DNA from: Alphaproteobacteria bacterium
Lineage (GTDB): Bacteria > Myxococcota_A > UBA796 > CAJQPC01
Length of the DNA: 64,000 bases
Direction: 5' to 3'
Assembly (NCBI GenBank): GCA_020632795.1
Contig: JACKEV010000007.1
Span: forward strand, 186,001-250,000
Of the stretch, positions 38,381 through 46,475 are shown in pieces. Every line of letters starts with the position of its first letter. Within the stretch, counting starts at the first letter, position 1. The notes below the pieces were generated by a model. The model was not told where the DNA came from, ran no database searches, and saw nothing but the letters and a program-made list of their open reading frames with translations. Made by a program: the position numbers and the translations under genes.

Positions 38381-41173
38381 ATGTTCGCCGCTGTCCTGAC
38401 CGCCCTCCTCGCCGCGCCCCTCGCGTTGGCCGAGACCCCCTCCACGCCCCCCGCCGCCTGGCAGCCCACCCTGGAGCGGGTCGCCCCCGCCGTGGTCGGG
38501 CTCAAGGTCGTCGGCACCCGGGCCTTCGACACCGAGGGCGCGGGCTCCAGCGTGGGCACCGGCTTCATCGTCGACGGCGAGCAGGGCCTGATCCTCACCA
38601 ACCGGCACATGGTCCACGCCGGCCCGGTGGTCGCCGAGGCCGTGCTGCTCAACAACGAAGAGGTCCCTCTGCGGGCCATCTACCGGGACCCGGTGCACGA
38701 CTTCGGCGTCTACCAGTTCGACCCCGCCGACGTGCGCTTCCAGGCGTATGAGCCCCTGCAGCTCTACCCGGAGGGCGCCCTGGTGGGCACCGAGGTCCGG
38801 GTGGTCGGCAACGACGCGGGCGACAAGATCAGCTTCCTGGACGGCACCCTCTCCCGGCTGGACCGGCCCGCGCCGGGCTACGGGGGGAACACCTACAACG
38901 ACTTCAACACCTTCTACATCCAGGCCGCCTCGGGCACCTCCGGGGGGTCCTCGGGCAGCCCGGTGGTGGACGTCGAGGGGCGGGTCATCGCCCTGAACGC
39001 CGGGGGCAAGCGCAGCGCCGCGTCCAGCTACTATCTGCCCCTTGACCGGGTCCAGCGGGCGCTGGAGCTGATCCGGGCCGGGCAGCCGGTCACCCGGGGC
39101 ACCCTCCAGACGGTCTTCGTCCACACCCCCTACGACGAGCTGCGTCGCCTGGGCCTGCGCGCCGAGACCGAGGCGCAGATCCGGGAGGGCTTCCCGGACG
39201 GCACCGGCATGCTGGTGGTCCGCGAGACCGTGCCCGGCGGCCCCGCCCACGAGGTCCTGCGCCCCGGGGACGTGGTGGTCTCCCTCGACGGCGAGCCCCT
39301 GACCACCTTCCTGCCGCTGGAGGCGCGGCTGGACGATCGGGTCGGCCAGACGGTCACCCTGGGGGTCGAGCGCGGCGGCGAGCCCCTCACCCTGGAGCTG
39401 ACGGTCAGCGACCTCCACGCCATCACCCCCGACGCCTACCTGGAGCTGGGCGGGGGCGTGCTCAACGCGGTCTCCTACCAGCAGGCCCGAAACCACGTCA
39501 TCCCGGTGGGCGGGGTGTACGTGGCCACCCAGGGCTACGTGCTGCGGGAGGCCAGCATCCCCGACGGCGCGGTCATCACCGCGGTCGACGGCCAGGACAC
39601 CCCCGACCTGGAGACCTTCGAGCAGGTCGTCGCGGGCTACCCCGACGGCGCCCGCATCCCGGTGCGCTACTTCCCCATCCAGGATCCCCGCCAGGATCAG
39701 GTCGCGGTGCTCACCGTCGACCGCATGTGGTACCCGATGCGCCGCTGCGTGCGCGACGACACCACCGGCGACTGGCCCTGCACCGACAGCCCCGCGCCGC
39801 CGGAGGCCGAGCCCTCCGGCCCGGTGGGCAGCACCACGTTCACCACCCAGGGCCCGCGCGCGGTGCGCATGCTGGCGTCCTCGCTGGTGAACGTGGAGTT
39901 CGACATCCCCTACCGCACCCAGGGCGTCAGCGGCGCCCACTACGCCGGCGCCGGGCTGGTGGTGGACGCGGAGCGGGGGCTGGTGGTCGCCGACCGGGAC
40001 ACCGTGCCCGTGGACCTGGGGGAGCTGCAGCTCGTCTTCGCCGGCTCCCTGCGCATCCCCGCCGAGGTCGCCTGGGTCCACCCCATCCACAACTTCGCGG
40101 TGCTGCGCTACGACCCCGCGCTGCTGGGCGACACCCCGGTGACCTCCGCGCAGCTCCACCCCGAGGCCGTCGCGCCGGGGGACAAGCTGTGGCTCGTGGG
40201 GGTCTCCTCCAGCCACAAGGTGGTCCACCGGCGCACCCAGGTCAGCCGGATCGACCCGATCTACCTGGGCATGCCCGACCGGCCGCTGTTCCGGGAGACC
40301 AACCTGGAGGTCATCGACGTCACCGAGTCGGTGCCCAGCGTGGGCGGGGTGCTGGCCGACCAGCGGGGGCGCGTGGTGGCCCTGTGGGCGTCGTTCGTGT
40401 CCGAGGACAGCGGCCGCACCTCCTTCTTCCGGGGCCTGCCCATCGAGGAGATCGAGATGGTCATCGGCCCGATGCGGGAGGGGCGGGACCCCGAGCTGCG
40501 CACGCTGGGGGCCGAGCTGTTCCCGGTCAGCCTCTCCGACGCCCGGGACCGCGGCCTCTCCGACGCCCGCGCCGACCAGCTCTCCGCCCACGACCCCGAG
40601 GGCCGGCAGGTGCTCTACGTCGCCCGCACCGACGCGGCCGCCCCCGCCCATTCCCTGCTGGAGGGCGGGGACCTCATCCTGGCCATCGACGGGCAGCCGG
40701 TGACCCGCTTCGCCGAGGTCGAGCGCGCCGCCCAGGCCCCCGAGGTCGCGATGACCGTGCTGCGGGACGGCGCCGAGGTGGCGCTGACCCTGCCCACGGT
40801 GGCCTTGAGCGGCCAGGGCATCGACCAGCTCGTCTCCTGGTCGGGCATGCTGCTGCACGCCCCCCACCGCGAGGTGTCCGCCCAGCGCGGGCTGGACCCC
40901 ACCGGGGTCTACATCGCCTGGTACTGGTACGGCTCGCCGGCCCACCGCTACGGCTTCCGGCCCACCCGGCGCATCATCGAGGTCGACGGCGTGCCGACCC
41001 CCGACCTGGACACGTTCCTGGAGGTCGTCGCCGAGAAGCAGGATCGCGACTCGGTCCGCATCCTCATGCTCGACCTGGACGACAAGCCGCAGATGGCCAC
41101 CCTCAAGGTCGACCTGCGCTACTGGCCGACCCGCGCGTTCGAGCTGACCGAGGACGGCTGGCAGATGCGTTGA
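38381..41173 (+). CDS. Double-HtrA (Nma111-like) secreted serine protease with PDZ domains
   Basis: 930 residues with a Sec signal (AAVLTALLAAPLALA). The first protease domain has a full triad: H76 in ILTNRHMVH, D107 in DPVHDFGVYQ and S191 in TSGGSSGSPVV. PDZ domains follow (PGGPAHEVLRPGDVVVSLDG, IPDGAVITAVDGQD). A second protease-like domain starts near residue 540, but its triad positions read VVADRDTVP, PIHNFAVLRYDP and VPSVGGVLAD, so it is inactive. More PDZ repeats end the protein (HSLLEGGDLILAIDGQP, YGFRPTRRIIEVDGVP). This tandem active/inactive plan is that of Nma111-type HtrA proteases. A role in periplasmic quality control is likely. Confidence 0.9.
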   Translation: MFAAVLTALLAAPLALAETPSTPPAAWQPTLERVAPAVVGLKVVGTRAFDTEGAGSSVGTGFIVDGEQGLILTNRHMVHAGPVVAEAVLLNNEEVPLRAIYRDPVHDFGVYQFDPADVRFQAYEPLQLYPEGALVGTEVRVVGNDAGDKISFLDGTLSRLDRPAPGYGGNTYNDFNTFYIQAASGTSGGSSGSPVVDVEGRVIALNAGGKRSAASSYYLPLDRVQRALELIRAGQPVTRGTLQTVFVHTPYDELRRLGLRAETEAQIREGFPDGTGMLVVRETVPGGPAHEVLRPGDVVVSLDGEPLTTFLPLEARLDDRVGQTVTLGVERGGEPLTLELTVSDLHAITPDAYLELGGGVLNAVSYQQARNHVIPVGGVYVATQGYVLREASIPDGAVITAVDGQDTPDLETFEQVVAGYPDGARIPVRYFPIQDPRQDQVAVLTVDRMWYPMRRCVRDDTTGDWPCTDSPAPPEAEPSGPVGSTTFTTQGPRAVRMLASSLVNVEFDIPYRTQGVSGAHYAGAGLVVDAERGLVVADRDTVPVDLGELQLVFAGSLRIPAEVAWVHPIHNFAVLRYDPALLGDTPVTSAQLHPEAVAPGDKLWLVGVSSSHKVVHRRTQVSRIDPIYLGMPDRPLFRETNLEVIDVTESVPSVGGVLADQRGRVVALWASFVSEDSGRTSFFRGLPIEEIEMVIGPMREGRDPELRTLGAELFPVSLSDARDRGLSDARADQLSAHDPEGRQVLYVARTDAAAPAHSLLEGGDLILAIDGQPVTRFAEVERAAQAPEVAMTVLRDGAEVALTLPTVALSGQGIDQLVSWSGMLLHAPHREVSAQRGLDPTGVYIAWYWYGSPAHRYGFRPTRRIIEVDGVPTPDLDTFLEVVAEKQDRDSVRILMLDLDDKPQMATLKVDLRYWPTRAFELTEDGWQMR

Positions 41174-41174
41174 C

Positions 41175-41223
41175 CGCTCCGCAACAAGGCGATAGACGAA
41201 GCGCACCGGAGCGCACCCGTTTT
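41175..41223 (+). terminator. Weak terminator-like structure after the double-HtrA gene
   Basis: CGCTCCG (41175-41181) pairs with CGGAGCG (41207-41213) around a 25-nt loop; TTTT (41220-41223) follows after six nt. The long loop and short T-run make this weak. Confidence 0.3.
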
Positions 41224-41232
41224 GCCTTCATG

Positions 41233-41357
41233 ACGACGCCGATCCCGCACTCGCGCTGACCCGCCTGCCTCGGGTCTTCGCACCTTTGTGCCCCCTTGAA
41301 CGGGGCGCATCACCCTTCGTCTCTGCGTAGCAGAGGCGCGGGCGGGATCGGCGTCGT
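41233..41357. repeat. Palindromic, multi-hairpin element (MITE-like or structured RNA)
   Basis: Perfect 16-bp terminal inverted repeats (ACGACGCCGATCCCGC at 41233-41248; its complement at 41342-41357) are extended inward by CGCGC/GCGCG (41252-41256 with 41336-41340). Inside lie three more stems: GACCCG/CGGGTC (41258-41276), TGTGCCCC/GGGGCGCA (41287-41309, one G-U pair) and CTCTGC/GCAGAG (41321-41335). The inner sequence translates to RVFAPLCPLERGASPFVSA on the plus strand, which recalls dispersed non-coding repeats often mis-annotated in bacterial genomes. It could be a miniature mobile element or a structured RNA. Confidence 0.6.
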
Positions 41358-41423
41358 GCACCGCGCGCACGCCCTTGCCTGCCCGCCGTCCACGTCGCCG
41401 CGACCGCCCCTGGGAGCGGCGTC

Positions 41424-42050
41424 GTGTCCGATATCCTCGATCTCCTGGTCATCCTCACCCCTGAACACCTCCCCACCCTGCGGCGGCGCTGCCCCCGCTG
41501 CGACACCGAGACCGTCCACCGCTGCGCCGAGCGCTTCCGCGTCAACGGAAACGGGCGGCGGCTGGACGTCTGGCTGCTCTACCTCTGCGACGGCTGCGGC
41601 CGGACCTGGAAGCGCACCGTGCACACCCGCGCCCGGCCCGAGGCCCTCGGGGCGGATCTGGTCGCCTTTGAGCGCAACGACCCCGCGGCGGTGGCGCGGG
41701 TCGCTTTCGACCCGGCCGGGGTCCCCCTCGACCCGGTGCCGTTCCAGGTGCGCGGCCCGGAGGACCTGCCTGTGGCCCCGTTCCGGCTGCGGCTGCGGAT
41801 GGATCCGCCGTTCCCGCTGCGCCTGGATCAGGCGCTCTGCCGGGTGCTGGACCTCTCCCGCAGCGCGCTGGTGAAGGCGGTCGACCGGGGGATCATCGAC
41901 CCGGGCGGGCGGCGGGCCCTGCGTCGGCCGGCGGCGGAGGCCGGGGCGATCCGGGTGGACGGCGCGGCGCTCAGCGCTCGGCCATGCGCTCCGGGGTCAG
42001 CACCCGAGGCAGCTCGGCCAGCGGGATCATCCCGCTCCGGACCAGCGTGA
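41424..42050 (+). CDS. DUF1062 protein
   Basis: 208 residues, GTG start. Cysteine pairs RRCPRCDTET and YLCDGCGRTWKR frame CAERFRVNGNGRRLDVWLLY, which matches my memory of DUF1062. Zinc binding through the two CxxC pairs is likely. A second half (FPLRLDQALCRVLDLSRSAL) looks like a small helical, S4-like element. The function is unknown. The last 80 nt overlap the 3' end of the convergent ATPase gene; the C-terminal tail encoded there is low-complexity. Confidence 0.82.
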   Translation: MSDILDLLVILTPEHLPTLRRRCPRCDTETVHRCAERFRVNGNGRRLDVWLLYLCDGCGRTWKRTVHTRARPEALGADLVAFERNDPAAVARVAFDPAGVPLDPVPFQVRGPEDLPVAPFRLRLRMDPPFPLRLDQALCRVLDLSRSALVKAVDRGIIDPGGRRALRRPAAEAGAIRVDGAALSARPCAPGSAPEAARPAGSSRSGPA

Positions 42051-44265
42051 GGGCGCGCTCCCGGGCGGTGATCATGCCCTGGGCGCGGGCCCGCGCGCGC
42101 AGCTCGTCCACGGGCACCCTGTGGCTGATCGCGCGGCGGAGTCGGTCGTTCACGATGAGCATCTCCACCACCGGGACGCGCCCCAGCGTGCCTCGGCCCT
42201 GGCAGCGCTCGCAGCCCTCGCCCGCGAAGCAGCGGAAGTCCGCCGGGACCTCCGCCCCGAACAGCTCGGCGAGCAGGGCGGGGTCGGGGGTCGCCGGGGC
42301 CTTGCAGCCCTCGCAGATGCGCCGGGCGAGACGCTGGGCGAAGATCGCGGCCAGCTCACTGGCGACGGAGTTGGGGTGCAGCCCCAGGTCGAGCAGGCGC
42401 TGGACCGCGTCGGTGGCGTCGTTGCTGTGGGCGGTGCTGAGCAGGACATGGCCGGTCTGGCTGGCCCGCACCGCCTGCAGCGCGGTGTCCTCGTCGTGGA
42501 TCTCCCCGAGCAGGATGACGTCGGGGTCCTCGTGCAGGAAGGCGCGCACCGCCTCGGCGTAGCCGAAGCCCACCTCGCGGCGGACCGGGACCTGCTGGAC
42601 GCCGTCGATGGCGTACTCCACGGGGTCCTCGATGGTGATCACCTTGCGGCTGCGGTCGGCGGCCAGGACCTTGAGCCCCGCGTAGAGGGTCGTGGTCTTG
42701 CCGGAGCCGGTGGGCCCCACCACCAGCACCATGCCCGCGGGGCTGCCCAGCAGGCGAACGAAGCTCCGGGCGACGTCCTCGGGGAAGCCCAGGGCGTCGA
42801 CGGGCCGCACCCCGCCCTCCTCCTCCAGCAGGCGGACCACCGCGCTCTCCCCGTGCAGGCCGGGCTGGACCTGTACCCGCATGTCGAAGGTGGCGTCCCC
42901 TGCGCGGCGCCGGATGCGCCCGGCCTGGGGCAGCCGCCGCTCGGTGATGTCGAGGTCCGACCAGATCTTGAGCACGTTGATCACGCCCCGGTGCTCCGCC
43001 TCGTCCAGGGCGAAGCGGGGCACGTCGTGCAGCACGCCGTCCACGCGCACGCGCACCCGGGTGCGCGAGGGGTAGCGCTCCAGGTGCACGTCGCTGGCCC
43101 GGTTCCCGATGGCCTCCAGCAGGATGGCCTCCACCAGATCCACGAACAGGCTGTCCTTCTCGGCGGCCTTGTGGAGCAGGTCCTCGTCCGGGTCCCGGCG
43201 GGCGATGACCGTGGCCGGGCCGGAGCGCCCCAGGTCGAGGGCCACCCACAGGCGCCGGAAGTCGGTGGGGGTGACCAGATAGGACTCGATGACCCGGGCG
43301 TTGAACGCCGCGGCGACGTCGCGCGGGCTGGACTCGGGCACGGCCGAGGCCACGGTGAGCACGCCCTCCTTGAGGGTGAGCGGGACGACGTGGCGGCCCT
43401 CCAGGAAGGCCCGGGAGACGCGGCGGTGCAGAGCGGTGTCGGCGGTGCGCAGCAGGTCCTCGATGCTGGCGAAGCGCAGGCCGTGCTGGAGGGCCAGCGC
43501 CCGCCAGATGTCGGGCTCGTGGACGCCGTGGCGCTCCATCAGCACCGCGCGCATCAGCACGCCGGTCTCCTGGGAGACGCGGGCGGCGTCCTCGACCTGG
43601 GCCCGGGTGGCCGCGCCCAGCTCCACCAGGATGTCCCCCAGCCGGGAGAGGAAGCGGACCTCGCCGAGGGCCTCCTCCATGAACTCGTGCTCGTCCACCC
43701 GGGTGATGCGGGTCAGGGTCTGACGGACGCGGGAGGCCCCGATGGGGGCGACGAGGTGCCCGCCGATGCGGAGCTGGCGCAGCAGCACGGGGGGCACATA
43801 AGCGACCCGGGCGGAGACCAGGATCGCGTCGAACGGGGCCTCCTCGGGCCAGCCGGCGAAGCCGTCGCCCACCTTCACCCGGATGTTCTTGAGGTCCAAC
43901 GCCACGAAGCGCTGGAGGGCGGCCTGGGCCACGCTGTCCAGGCGCTCGACGGAGAACACCCGGGCGCAGAGGCGCCCCAGCAGCGCGGTCAGGTAGCCGT
44001 CGCCGGTGCCGACCTCCAGCACGCGGCCCTCGCTGCCCAGCTCCAGGGCGTCGAGCACCTTGCGGACCACCGGGCTGGACCCGCGCGCCCTGTTGGCGGC
44101 GTGTCGGGCGTCGATGTCCCCGGCCGCCGGCCCGCTTCGCAGGAAGGGCCCGCGGGGTGTGGCGCGGATCGCCTGGACGATCTCGGCGGGGCCGACGGGC
44201 TCGCCCGGGGTCAGGGGGACGAGGGCGTCCTGTTCGATGGTGACGATGCCGTCATCTGCGCTCAT
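41971..44265 (-). CDS. GspE/PilB-type secretion ATPase fused to an isoaspartyl-methyltransferase-like domain
   Basis: 764 residues from the ATG at 44265. Residues about 60-180 are a protein-L-isoaspartate methyltransferase-like domain: SAM motif GRVLEVGTGDGYLTALL (81-96), FSVER, VKVGDGFAGW and APFDAILVSA...VPPVLLRQLRIGGHLVAPIG. From about 205 a T2SSE N-terminal domain follows (LGDILVELGAATRAQVEDAA). The ATPase has Walker A GPTGSGKTTT (517), the Asp box TIEDPVEYA, Walker B VILLGEIHDEDTA, the His box TGHVLLSTAHSND and a tetracysteine zinc motif (CEGC...CERC). All catalytic motifs look intact. It is divergent from a prepilin gene, so pilus or pseudopilus assembly is likely. Confidence 0.9.
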   Translation of the reverse strand: MSADDGIVTIEQDALVPLTPGEPVGPAEIVQAIRATPRGPFLRSGPAAGDIDARHAANRARGSSPVVRKVLDALELGSEGRVLEVGTGDGYLTALLGRLCARVFSVERLDSVAQAALQRFVALDLKNIRVKVGDGFAGWPEEAPFDAILVSARVAYVPPVLLRQLRIGGHLVAPIGASRVRQTLTRITRVDEHEFMEEALGEVRFLSRLGDILVELGAATRAQVEDAARVSQETGVLMRAVLMERHGVHEPDIWRALALQHGLRFASIEDLLRTADTALHRRVSRAFLEGRHVVPLTLKEGVLTVASAVPESSPRDVAAAFNARVIESYLVTPTDFRRLWVALDLGRSGPATVIARRDPDEDLLHKAAEKDSLFVDLVEAILLEAIGNRASDVHLERYPSRTRVRVRVDGVLHDVPRFALDEAEHRGVINVLKIWSDLDITERRLPQAGRIRRRAGDATFDMRVQVQPGLHGESAVVRLLEEEGGVRPVDALGFPEDVARSFVRLLGSPAGMVLVVGPTGSGKTTTLYAGLKVLAADRSRKVITIEDPVEYAIDGVQQVPVRREVGFGYAEAVRAFLHEDPDVILLGEIHDEDTALQAVRASQTGHVLLSTAHSNDATDAVQRLLDLGLHPNSVASELAAIFAQRLARRICEGCKAPATPDPALLAELFGAEVPADFRCFAGEGCERCQGRGTLGRVPVVEMLIVNDRLRRAISHRVPVDELRARARAQGMITARERALTLVRSGMIPLAELPRVLTPERMAER

Positions 44266-44375
44266 CGCGGGCTCTCCATCCTGGAGCAGCAGGATCAGGG
44301 CGACCTTATCAGACCCGGAGACCAGGGAGGCGCGGCTGGAGGGGGGAGGCGAGCGGGTGTGATCCAGCACAGCGT

Positions 44376-44392
44376 TGGCGCGGGAAGCGCCA
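44376..44392. promoter_or_regulatory. Palindrome upstream of the pilin sigma54 site, possible activator site
   Basis: TGGCGCGGGAAGCGCCA is a perfect 6-bp inverted repeat with a 5-nt centre. It ends 44 nt upstream of the -24 GG. Position and shape suit an enhancer-binding protein such as PilR/NtrC. A second palindrome, CTTCCGGAAG (44405-44414), lies between. Confidence 0.4.
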
Positions 44393-44435
44393 CGGCTACC
44401 TCGACTTCCGGAAGACTGTGCGCACCTCAGAGCAC

Positions 44436-44450
44436 AGGCGCGGGGCTTGC
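44436..44450 (+). promoter_or_regulatory. Sigma54-like promoter of the prepilin gene
   Basis: AGGCGCGGGGCTTGC keeps the GG (44437-44438) and GC (44449-44450) with the required 10-nt spacing, plus TTGC at -12. It differs from consensus at two -24 positions. A start near 44462 gives a 35-nt leader. Pilin genes are classic RpoN targets. Confidence 0.5.
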
Positions 44451-44496
44451 GGGTCAGGCCCTGACGAGAGGTCCCCCTTCCGCTCAAGGAGTGAGC

Positions 44497-45000
44497 ATGC
44501 GCAGAGGATTCACCCTGATCGAGCTGGCGATCACGGCCGCCATCTTCGGCATCCTGGCCGCCATCGCCCTGCCCCGCTTCATCGACGCCCAGAACCGCGC
44601 CAAGCGGGCGGAGCTGCCGGCCAACCTCGACGGCATCCGCACCGCCCAGTTCGCCTACGAGGCGGCCAACGACGGCTTCGTCACCGCGACGTGGTGGCCG
44701 ATGAACCCCGTCTACCCGGGCAAGCAGCCCACCGCCTGGGGCAACCCCACCCCGCCGGGCTGGAAGGAGCTGGCCTACCGCCCCGACGGCGAGGTGCGCG
44801 GGCGCTACATGACCGTCGCCATCCCCGGGAGCGCCTTCCAGCCCAACGGCGACTTCTGGGTGTACGGCTACGCCAACATCGACGGCGACAGCTGGTGGTG
44901 CCTGCACATGGTCGACAAGCTGCACAAGCAGCCCACGATCACGCCCTTCTTCGTGCCCCCCGGCCACCGCAACGCCCCCTCCGCCGAGAACTGCTTCTAG
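44497..45000 (+). CDS. Type IV prepilin-like protein
   Basis: 167 residues from the ATG at 44497 with AAGGA 6 nt upstream. The leader is minimal (MRRG), followed by the prepilin peptidase site and N-methylated helix: G/FTLIELAITAAIFGILAAIA, with the conserved Glu at mature position 5. The C-terminal domain is Trp-rich (TATWWPMNPVYPG, DSWWCLHMV) with one cysteine in WWCL and one near the end. It could be a major pilin or a pseudopilin. It faces the secretion ATPase gene and is followed 9 bp later by a cytochrome lipoprotein. Confidence 0.93.
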   Translation: MRRGFTLIELAITAAIFGILAAIALPRFIDAQNRAKRAELPANLDGIRTAQFAYEAANDGFVTATWWPMNPVYPGKQPTAWGNPTPPGWKELAYRPDGEVRGRYMTVAIPGSAFQPNGDFWVYGYANIDGDSWWCLHMVDKLHKQPTITPFFVPPGHRNAPSAENCF

Positions 45001-45009
45001 GGAGATGCC

Positions 45010-45768
45010 ATGACGACGCTGCTGCTCCTGGTCGCCTGCGCCCCCGACGTCGACCTCAACCTCAACCCGCCCGCCAACCACGTCGACCTGGGGCTGGGCT
45101 ACGAGCGCGCCGAGGCCGCTCGGGACGCCGTCATCCGGGGCGCCCCGGGTGAGGTCCTCGACCACCTCCGCACCCTCTGGGTGGAGGCCAACCAGATCTA
45201 CCCCGACGATGACGATCAGGCGGCCGCCCAGCGCGAGCTGGTCTCGGCCGTGGAGACCGGTCTTCATTCCTCCAACTTCGCCGGGCTGGCCCAGGGCGTC
45301 GCGGCCACCGGCGCGGCCTGCGGGGGCTGCCACGCCGACGCTGGCGCGAAGCTGGACCGCGGGTCGGCCACCCCGCCCGAGGACGGCTCCATGCGCCGCC
45401 ACTACTGGGGCATCGATCGCATCTGGTACGGCCTGGTCGCGGCCGACACCGGCGCTGTGCAGGAGGGCTTCACCGTCATCGCCAAGACCCGGCTGGTGCC
45501 GGATCGCCCCGAAGACCCCGCCATCCTGACCAAGGCCCGCCACCTGGAGGTGCAGGTCAACCAGCTCGCCGCGACGGTGGCCTCCGAGGGCAGCTCCGAC
45601 GCTGCCCGGGTGCAGGCCTATGGGCAGCTCCTGGAGACCTGCTCCACCTGCCACGCCTGGGCCGGTGGTGGCCCGCCGAAGTGGGTCGGCGAGCCGGGTG
45701 CGGCCCAGCCGGATGCGGCCCAGCCAGAGGCGGGTGACCCGGACGCGGCCGGGTCCGAGGGCGAGTAG
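45010..45768 (+). CDS. Diheme c-type cytochrome lipoprotein
   Basis: 252 residues. The start is forced and gives the nine-residue signal MTTLLLLVA before lipidated Cys10. Two heme-c motifs are present, CGGCH (104-108) and CSTCH (211-215). The protein is otherwise helical, like c-prime/c556-type cytochromes, and ends in a Pro/Ala/Asp-rich tail. No methionine ligand is evident. It lies 9 bp after the prepilin gene, so the two are co-transcribed. Electron transfer at the outer membrane or a sensory heme are both possible. Confidence 0.88.
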   Translation: MTTLLLLVACAPDVDLNLNPPANHVDLGLGYERAEAARDAVIRGAPGEVLDHLRTLWVEANQIYPDDDDQAAAQRELVSAVETGLHSSNFAGLAQGVAATGAACGGCHADAGAKLDRGSATPPEDGSMRRHYWGIDRIWYGLVAADTGAVQEGFTVIAKTRLVPDRPEDPAILTKARHLEVQVNQLAATVASEGSSDAARVQAYGQLLETCSTCHAWAGGGPPKWVGEPGAAQPDAAQPEAGDPDAAGSEGE

Positions 45769-46112
45769 CGTGGAGTGGGCCCGTCATCCCGCGAGCCCGC
45801 ATCCTCGCAGCGCGTCCTTCCGTGACCCCGTGGACATGGGCATCCTTGAGGATCATGCTGCCGGCTTCGGGTTCACCAGACCACCCGCTGGAAGGCAGGC
45901 GCGAGCCTGCCGAGGCCATCGAGGAACTCCCCCGGTTGGAGCGACGGGGACGGTATACTGGACGACCTCCGGGCTGAGTTCGAACCGGCAACAGCCCCAG
46001 ACAACCGCATGGTGTATCAACCAGCGAGGAATCAACGACTTCACCAACAAGGTCCGGGCCAATACAGGCCGCCGGAGCTTCACCAACAACCCAGCAATCC
46101 CGAGGCGCTCCC
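45769..46112. other. Intergenic region with repeats and a decayed gene fragment
   Basis: This 344-bp stretch has a perfect hairpin (GGCAGGC/GCCTGCC, 45894-45911), a fragment similar to the 3' end of the second lipoprotein downstream, a hairpin at 45971-45997 and a direct repeat CTTCACCAACAA (46039-46050 and 46078-46089). No intact gene is visible. Confidence 0.6.
45905..45960 (+). pseudogene. Remnant of a paralogue of the 46450-46794 lipoprotein gene
   Basis: 45905-45925 matches 46689-46709 with two changes, and 45933-45954 matches 46736-46757 over 22 identical bases. Relative to the intact gene an internal segment is deleted between the two matches, which shifts the frame. The matched part encodes the gene's EVIEEICG...GATGTVY region. 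Confidence 0.6.
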
Positions 46113-46475
46113 ATGAAGAGGCAGATGAGTGTGCGCGCTGGCGTGTACGCCCTGCTCGGGGTGCTGCCCCTTCTCCAGGCGTGCGGGGATGACACGGAGG
46201 ACACCGGCAACGGGATCGCCTGGTGTACGGCCGATTGGGTGTGTGACGTGCGCAGTGGCGCTGTGAGTCGCCCCACGGCAGAGGGCTGCCCTGCGTCGAC
46301 CGTGCCCGCCATCTGCCTCGATCCCTACAGCACGGACATCGAGTCCCGGGAGGTGTTCTGCCACGACCAGGAGGAGTTTGAGCCCACCTGCCTCTACGAG
46401 ACAGTCTGCAGCTGGAACGAGGACCTTGAACTCTACCTGATCGAGTGCGATGAGACGATCTCCTTCATGCCCTGA
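46113..46475 (+). CDS. Cys-rich lipoprotein
   Basis: 120 residues. The signal RAGVYALLGVLPLLQAC gives a normal-length lipobox. The mature part has about seven cysteines in an acidic sequence (WCTADWVCDVRSG, EGCPASTVPAICLD, FEPTCLYETVCSW), suggesting disulfides. Codon use is less GC-biased than in neighbouring genes. It overlaps the next lipoprotein gene by 26 nt. No family recognised. Confidence 0.7.
   Translation: MKRQMSVRAGVYALLGVLPLLQACGDDTEDTGNGIAWCTADWVCDVRSGAVSRPTAEGCPASTVPAICLDPYSTDIESREVFCHDQEEFEPTCLYETVCSWNEDLELYLIECDETISFMP

Noticed and set aside
38150..41206. A 1018-codon minus-strand frame
   Set aside because: Antisense to the double-HtrA gene, whose plus frame has clear protease and PDZ motifs.
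45971..45997. TTCGAA-containing hairpin resembling a tRNA T-loop
   Set aside because: No acceptor, D or anticodon arms can be folded around it; the arms GGGCTG/CAGCCC have a 15-nt loop.
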